A stretch of DNA of 64,000 nt, taken from assembly GCA_965227215.1 (NCBI GenBank), contig OZ245729.1, positions 1,798,001 through 1,862,000 on the forward strand, in the 5' to 3' direction. The notes under the pieces are model-generated. The model saw only the letters and a program-made list of their open reading frames with translations, searched no databases and had not been told where the DNA came from. The translations under genes and the position numbers were made by a program. Each line of letters begins with the position of its first letter. The stretch's first letter is position 1. This document shows, one piece after another, positions 58,852 to 64,000 of the stretch. This DNA is from Gracilimonas sp965227215 (GTDB lineage Bacteria; Bacteroidota; Rhodothermia; Balneolales; Balneolaceae).

Positions 58852-61377
58852 CTACTTAATTGAGTTGTATGCAGACAGTGTTCTGCTGTATATCACATTT
58901 GAGGTATCGTAGTATCGGTCGCCTATGGTCAGCGCTTTCTTAAAGTATTTTTTGGCCTGATCAGTATTTCCCAGCTGCATATGTACAGCCCCAATGTTAC
59001 TCAACTCTCTCATATGATCGGGGTGCATTTCTCCCTTCACTTTGACATTACTTTGATGGGCTTTTATAAACCACTCCAGGGCTTTCTCTTTTTGTTCATC
59101 GTAAAAATATACCATCCCCATATTTCCTTCACTGGTCAGCGTTTGTGGATGCGTATCTCCCAATAATTTTTTGCGCATGTAGTAGGCTTTTTCTATCAGC
59201 TCTCTGGCCTCCTCATATTTTCCCTTTCGCTGAATGATAATCCCTAAATCATTCAGAGCCTTTGCCCTTTTGATACTTGGCTTATCTCCAAAAATATCGT
59301 TGTACAAAGCAAGCGCACGCCGGGCATGCCTCTCAGCCTTATCACTCATCTCCTGTATATGTAACGCCCACGCCATGCTTGCATGAGCCCCGGCTATTTT
59401 GGTGGGTGTATAATATAACCTCCCTTCTTCATACCCCTTCGTTCTTGCCTCAATAACCTTTTCGAAAGTTGAAACGGCCCTCTCGTAATCCCCCTTGTCG
59501 AACAACAGCCAGCCATGGTCGTGGCGACTTACCCAGTATCCATCCGACATGGTATCTCTTCGGGCTGCATAACCCTCAAAAATTTCATTATACAGGCTGT
59601 CTGCTTTTTTGTATTCCCCGAGATATGTTAACACTTCCGCCTTGTACGACTTTGACGCCAGCATATATGCATGCCAATCCAGAGGAACTATTTCCAGGTT
59701 TCTAATTTCCTCTTCATGTCTTTCTAAAAATTGCTGCAGCGAGTCTGCATAACTCAGACCTTTCCTGTTCTGCCCCATGGCACGGGACAAATCGGCTTTT
59801 TTGTAATACACATCGGCCAGCCAGTACCTGTACTCATTTTCTATATCCAGTGAGTTAAGGATGGATGCCGATTCGTTCAGTAACGAATCAGCCTTTTCCA
59901 GCTCACCAAGATTAAATTTTATGGTTCCGAAGTTTAGCAACAGACGGGCTTTTTCTCCGGGCACATCGGTAAATTTATACTCCACCATAGCCAGCGACTC
60001 ATCAAGAAAATGGCTTGTTGCCAGCCGGGGATCCTCCGTTTTTGTGTAGTCCACCTCTTCGAATATACTCACCATTACATCACTTACCATTTTTGCTCTT
60101 CTCAAGGCTTCCAGGGCCCGGTTTTTTTCTTTGGTGATGTTAACGCTGTAAATAATCCCAAATGTTATGATCGCCACTAAAAATGTAGCTGCCACCGAAA
60201 GCTTATATTTGTTTCTTTTTATAAACTTTCCGGCTTTATACCTGCGGGTGTTATGTTGGGCCGCCACCGGTTTTTTATTCTGAAGGTTGTCCAGGTCGTT
60301 TATCAGTTCTCGCACCGAAGAGTATCTGTATTCTGGCTCTTTTCGAAGGCATTTATTTACAATAGCATCCAGGTCTTTGGCATCAATTTTTTTAAGGCTA
60401 ACCCCCGACTCAGCGCTGATGTTCTTGGTCTCTCTGTTGAGGATAATCTTCTCTGCTTGCTGCAGAGTCTTCCCTGAAAGGTCGAATGGCTTCTCCCGGG
60501 CAAGCATTTCATACAGCACCAATCCCAGCGCATAAACATCAGTGGCAACGGTTATCTTGCCCATATTAACCTGTTCGGGAGCGGCATAACTCAAACTCAG
60601 CAACCTCCCCGATTCTATAGTCTGAATCACTTCTTCCTCAGAAAGCTCTTCGGAAATAATTTTAGCAATCCCGAAATCCAATACTTTAACATCACCCCGC
60701 TCATTGACCAACACATTTTGGGGTTTGATATCCCGGTGAACAATCAGGTTGCGGTGGGCATATTCAATAGCCTCGCAGATTTCTTTAAACTTGGCAAGGC
60801 ACTCTTTTAGCTCCGGCTCCTCTTTCTGAATGTACTCTTTCAAAGACATGCCCTTAACATATTCCATAACCAGGTACGGGCGGTTTCTTTGAGAGATTCC
60901 GGCATCATACAACTTGGCAATATTGGGATGCTCCAAACTGGCGAGAATCACTTTTTCCTGTTTGAACCTTTTTTCCCAGTCTTCACTTACCAGCCGCCTG
61001 TTTAAAACTTTGATGGCTACATCTCTCTCAAACTCCCCATCCGAGCGCTTGCCCTTATATACAACGCCCATTCCTCCCTGGTCGATCTTGCCGGTAGTAG
61101 TATAAACTCCAAAGTTCTCCGGCACGAAATTCTCTTCCATCGTTTCGGTGGAGGATTCGTCATCAGAAAAATCATCAATTAAAGACTTCAGATTCTTCTT
61201 TTGGTCGTCCAGAAAAGTCTCGCTGTCATGAATGGAGTCCAGCAGCTCTTCCGCTTGCTCTTGAAGTTCTTTGTCTCCCTTGCAGAGCTCTTTGATGCGG
61301 GCTTTCTGCTCTTTTTTTGGATAGAGTAGCACGTCATCAATGACCTTCTCCAGCTTCTCGAACCTCGACTTTTCCAT
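58852..61377 (-). CDS. Ser/Thr protein kinase with C-terminal TPR array
   Basis: An 841-residue protein. A short helical N-terminus (about 1-85) precedes a Hanks-type kinase domain (about 90-360) with GKIDQGGMGVVYKG, the catalytic VHRDIKPQNVLV, DFGIAKI and APE-like SYAAPEQVNMG. One membrane helix lies at about 397-417, and the outside part has a long TPR array (about 470-830; YEEARELIEKAYYMRKKLLG, GNTDQAKKYFKKALTIGDRY). This layout fits a kinase that reads out an envelope or protein-binding signal. It is alone on its strand. Confidence 0.94.
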   Translation of the reverse strand: MEKSRFEKLEKVIDDVLLYPKKEQKARIKELCKGDKELQEQAEELLDSIHDSETFLDDQKKNLKSLIDDFSDDESSTETMEENFVPENFGVYTTTGKIDQGGMGVVYKGKRSDGEFERDVAIKVLNRRLVSEDWEKRFKQEKVILASLEHPNIAKLYDAGISQRNRPYLVMEYVKGMSLKEYIQKEEPELKECLAKFKEICEAIEYAHRNLIVHRDIKPQNVLVNERGDVKVLDFGIAKIISEELSEEEVIQTIESGRLLSLSYAAPEQVNMGKITVATDVYALGLVLYEMLAREKPFDLSGKTLQQAEKIILNRETKNISAESGVSLKKIDAKDLDAIVNKCLRKEPEYRYSSVRELINDLDNLQNKKPVAAQHNTRRYKAGKFIKRNKYKLSVAATFLVAIITFGIIYSVNITKEKNRALEALRRAKMVSDVMVSIFEEVDYTKTEDPRLATSHFLDESLAMVEYKFTDVPGEKARLLLNFGTIKFNLGELEKADSLLNESASILNSLDIENEYRYWLADVYYKKADLSRAMGQNRKGLSYADSLQQFLERHEEEIRNLEIVPLDWHAYMLASKSYKAEVLTYLGEYKKADSLYNEIFEGYAARRDTMSDGYWVSRHDHGWLLFDKGDYERAVSTFEKVIEARTKGYEEGRLYYTPTKIAGAHASMAWALHIQEMSDKAERHARRALALYNDIFGDKPSIKRAKALNDLGIIIQRKGKYEEARELIEKAYYMRKKLLGDTHPQTLTSEGNMGMVYFYDEQKEKALEWFIKAHQSNVKVKGEMHPDHMRELSNIGAVHMQLGNTDQAKKYFKKALTIGDRYYDTSNVIYSRTLSAYNSIK

Positions 61378-61449
61378 AGTATCAGCTTATTTGATTCCCG
61401 AACATCTTATGGTAAAGCTAACAAAAATAATGGATTGAAAAAGCCGGCA

Positions 61450-62208
61450 CTACAACCACTCCACAATTTCTTCTTTACGCTCTACTTCTACGTACTTTTC
61501 GAATATTTCGTGGAGGCTGGAATCTTTCTGCAGTTCTTTGCGACTCACGGAATCAAGATAGGCTTTAATGTGACCATGATGAAGAATGGCTATATCGTCA
61601 CAGAGGTTTTCAACTACTTCCAGAATATGGCTGGTTACGATAATAGTAACCCCTTTTTGCTTCAGGCGCCGGATGATGTTTTTCATCCGTTCAATGGAAA
61701 TTACATCTACGGCTTCAAAGGGTTCATCTAACAGTAACAATTTCGGCTCAACCAAAACGGATGTAACAAAGGCCAGCTTCTTTCGGCTTCCCGATGAAAG
61801 CTTATTCACTTTAATTTTCGCAAAATCCTTGATATCAAAGTAGTCCATCAGGGAGTAGGCTTTTTCTATCAATCCTGCTTTCTCCACTTCGTAGATTTCA
61901 CACACATACTCAATAAACTCCAGGCTGCTGAACTGCTCAAATAATAATGGGGGCTGCAGTACAGAGGCGGTCAGCTTTTTGATTTCCAGCTCATTTTTGG
62001 GATTCAATTTCATCCCGTGAATAATTACATCACCGCCTTCAAAACTCAGCAAGCCTGTCAGTACGCCGATTAATGTACTTTTACCGGCCCCATTCGGGCC
62101 AATCAGCCCAAACACCGTGCCCTTTGGGATTTCCAGGTTCAGTTTTTTAAGCACCGGAGTTTCCTCGTAGCTCTTATCCAGATTTTTTAACTCTACAGCT
62201 CGCTCCAT
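61450..62208 (-). CDS. ABC transporter ATP-binding protein
   Basis: This 252-residue ATPase has Walker A GPNGAGKSTLIGVL, signature LSSGSRKK, Walker B LLLLDEPFEAVDV and H-loop IIVTSHILEVVENL. The signature LSSGS differs slightly from LSGGQ, as in many exporter ATPases. It overlaps the permease gene by 16 bp and should pair with it. The substrate is unknown. Confidence 0.95.
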   Translation of the reverse strand: MERAVELKNLDKSYEETPVLKKLNLEIPKGTVFGLIGPNGAGKSTLIGVLTGLLSFEGGDVIIHGMKLNPKNELEIKKLTASVLQPPLLFEQFSSLEFIEYVCEIYEVEKAGLIEKAYSLMDYFDIKDFAKIKVNKLSSGSRKKLAFVTSVLVEPKLLLLDEPFEAVDVISIERMKNIIRRLKQKGVTIIVTSHILEVVENLCDDIAILHHGHIKAYLDSVSRKELQKDSSLHEIFEKYVEVERKEEIVEWL

Positions 62209-63743
62209 AATCTCATCAATACTCGGTTTTTAAACAGGTTAACTAACACATCCATATGCCGCCACAGGTAAATAACCATAATTACAATTACCGTACCCAT
62301 AATTGTGAGACGATACCACTCTAATCCATTTAACGGTACAAAAACCATGTATCCCATCGAAAAAATCAGGAATGAAATGGCAAAGGTTACCTTTTGTGGA
62401 ATAATCGGGTGCTTGTAACTAAAGGAGGAATAGGTGGCTTTTTGGTACTGAAAGTATGAACTCCACACAAAAAGCAGCATGAACATGAGGAAGAAAAACG
62501 TGTTGGCTACAAATATTTGCAAGGGTGAGCCTATTTCGGGGATCACCAGCAGCTCAAAGAATGTGATCAGGTAAAATACCAGCAGAGGAAGTAACACCAC
62601 TCCCAGAAATCGCTCTTTCAGCTGCTTTTCCAAATTGATAGGAAACTGAAGATGAAGCAGAAACTCCCGGTTTTCATAGCCATACATATTGGCCATTCCC
62701 ATAGCCAGTAAAGCCACCGGTATGCCGGCAAGAATAGTTGGTATTAAAATGGTTTGGGCTACTTCATAGTCCACATTCAACAGCAGCGGTACATACACGA
62801 TTGGGATAATAGTCAGCGTCAAAACCTGTAGCCGATTGTAGGGGTGCTTCATCACATAGAAATAATATTTACCGGCATTTCGGCCCAGTACTTTCCGAAG
62901 CACTATCCACAGCTTGCTGTTTTCCTCTTCGGCTTTCTTCAGGCCCGGATTTAACAATCCTTCTTTTGTTTTATTAAAGTGATCAATTACCGTCAAGCCA
63001 ATCAGCACAATGGAGAAAAACAGGATGGTCAATGCATTCATCCACCCGTAATCTTCTGTCACCGTCTGGATCAACATCCCCCCCGGAAGCCACGATAAAA
63101 ATGCATTCACCGTTTCCACTTGTGGAATTAACTCTGCAAAGATCCGGGTCGAGTTGGATGCAAAAAGGGAAACCAGCTGAAAAAGCCCAAATACCAATAC
63201 CAGAAAACCTATCACCACCGCTATAAATCGTTTTTCTACCACACGGATAAACCGGTGCTTCACTGAATAAATGAGCACATAGTTCAGCGCTACTGCAGCT
63301 ATGGCTACAGGAACCTGGTATGCCGCGTGCACTTGAATCAGCAAGAAAACCAACCAGGTTAAATTGTAGATGATATTAACCGGGTGACAAAACCCGATGA
63401 TGGTTAGATACTTGGCCAGCCTTTTCAGCGGGAAGCCGAAGCCCAGCAGCTTTCGGTTTTCCTCGATATTCATCAGCCGCATGTTGGTGAATGAAAAGTG
63501 CATCACCCAGTAAGCATTGGCAAAAACCAGCAGGATAAATGAGTAGATATCAGGTGTTAGCCAAGGAAGCTGCATCTGCATCCAGGGGTCGCTGTCCATC
63601 AGTACCACCACAATGGCTGTACCGGCAAGGTTCACCAGCATAATCCCCAGAAACAGAATATACCCGATGGTCAGCAACAGCTGAAACCGGTTCAGGTTGG
63701 AGATAAAAATTCTCCAGTTTAATGTGAGCAGCCTGTAGAACAA
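62193..63743 (-). CDS. ABC transporter permease
   Basis: A 516-residue protein with about 12 predicted membrane helices and no extended soluble domain, of the large exporter-type permeases common in Bacteroidota and Firmicutes. It precedes the ATPase gene in the same operon, with a 16-bp overlap. The middle contains one charged cytoplasmic stretch (IDHFNKTKEGLLNPGLKKAE). Family assignment is based on topology and context. Confidence 0.9.
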   Translation of the reverse strand: MFYRLLTLNWRIFISNLNRFQLLLTIGYILFLGIMLVNLAGTAIVVVLMDSDPWMQMQLPWLTPDIYSFILLVFANAYWVMHFSFTNMRLMNIEENRKLLGFGFPLKRLAKYLTIIGFCHPVNIIYNLTWLVFLLIQVHAAYQVPVAIAAVALNYVLIYSVKHRFIRVVEKRFIAVVIGFLVLVFGLFQLVSLFASNSTRIFAELIPQVETVNAFLSWLPGGMLIQTVTEDYGWMNALTILFFSIVLIGLTVIDHFNKTKEGLLNPGLKKAEEENSKLWIVLRKVLGRNAGKYYFYVMKHPYNRLQVLTLTIIPIVYVPLLLNVDYEVAQTILIPTILAGIPVALLAMGMANMYGYENREFLLHLQFPINLEKQLKERFLGVVLLPLLVFYLITFFELLVIPEIGSPLQIFVANTFFFLMFMLLFVWSSYFQYQKATYSSFSYKHPIIPQKVTFAISFLIFSMGYMVFVPLNGLEWYRLTIMGTVIVIMVIYLWRHMDVLVNLFKNRVLMRLWSEL

Positions 63744-63882
63744 GGGCAGAACGTTTGTTGATGAATATCAGGACGCTATTATAACAGAATCATCATGATT
63801 TTACTATTTGAAAGTTCAAATGTTCGTTCAAATTTCGTCCTATAGGATTTCTTAAATACTTTTTGTCGGAGCCGATTTATTC

Positions 63883-64000
63883 CTAAAACTCCACACCCAC
63901 GGTTAGTGCAAACGCTCCGTTCTTGGCTTCATCGTTGAAATTGTCGTTTGCCACGTCTTTTAACCCGGCAGTATAGCGCAACCCTATGTTGAATTTGCGT
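63883..64000 (-). CDS. C-terminal end of an outer-membrane barrel protein, partial
   Basis: The minus-strand frame from the window edge to TAG at 63885-63883 gives about 38 residues, ending GAFALTVGVEF. The Phe-terminal beta-strand is typical of outer-membrane barrels. The gene begins beyond the right edge; no further call is possible. Confidence 0.7.
   Translation of the reverse strand, partial: RKFNIGLRYTAGLKDVANDNFNDEAKNGAFALTVGVEF

Overview
The window looks like a chromosomal segment of a Balneolales/Rhodothermota-type bacterium (Gracilimonas or Balneola relatives), at moderate GC. I infer this from the gene set: HisKA_2-family PAS kinases, a DUF4953/DUF5117-type zinc metalloprotease, a TraR/DksA protein with a cysteine-poor finger of the kind seen in Bacteroidota, ribosomal protein S16 with a long acidic tail, many lipoproteins, and few clear Shine-Dalgarno sequences. 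No 16S rRNA or intact tRNA is present, so the assignment rests on protein families recalled from memory.

Layout. 1-2.4 kb is the end of an integrated mobile element: a partial cargo gene, a tyrosine recombinase, a tandem repeat upstream of it, and a sequence resembling a tRNA 3' end followed by a terminator (candidate attR). 2.6-4.4 kb holds a PAS histidine kinase. 4.4-9.7 kb is an eight-gene, single-strand block of envelope thiol-redox and sulfur-handling proteins (two TlpA-like thioredoxins, DsbD, DsrE, DoxX and three unrecognised or weakly assigned small proteins). Its DsbD gene carries an in-frame stop inside the predicted signal peptide. 9.8-16.4 kb has an unusual outer-membrane protein, YceI, a LytS/LytTR pair with a lipoprotein, an isoaspartyl peptidase and an acidic hypothetical protein. 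16.5-23.1 kb holds housekeeping genes: purine nucleoside phosphorylase, DivIVA, two PspB-like membrane proteins, YggS, Nif3, a cysteine-less zinc-ribbon homologue, RNase P RNA and SmpB.

23.2-37.9 kb has a site-2 protease, arginine deiminase, a SirB1-like protein, DUF3052, two more HisKA_2 kinases (one with a predicted OB-fold sensor, one with a changed H-box), transporters, DUF72, DksA-like, ATP-grasp and DUF1499 proteins. 38.0-42.6 kb is the translation block ffh-rpsP-rimM-trmD-rplS-adk. 43.0-47.0 kb has a DUF4398/OmpA lipoprotein pair and an ECF sigma/anti-sigma operon with an internally duplicated secreted protein. 47.3-64 kb has Aat, a secreted metalloprotease, an AGCS symporter, a frameshifted arylsulfotransferase-like gene, DinB, MarC, fRMsr, MscS, a TPR-containing Ser/Thr kinase, an ABC exporter and the end of an outer-membrane protein gene.

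The items most worth a second look are the envelope redox cluster with its interrupted DsbD gene, the element junction, the 16-bp duplication that breaks the arylsulfotransferase, the duplicated-domain partner of the ECF operon, the extended S16, and three families of composite palindromic repeats. No CRISPR array, insertion sequence or recognised defence system was seen.
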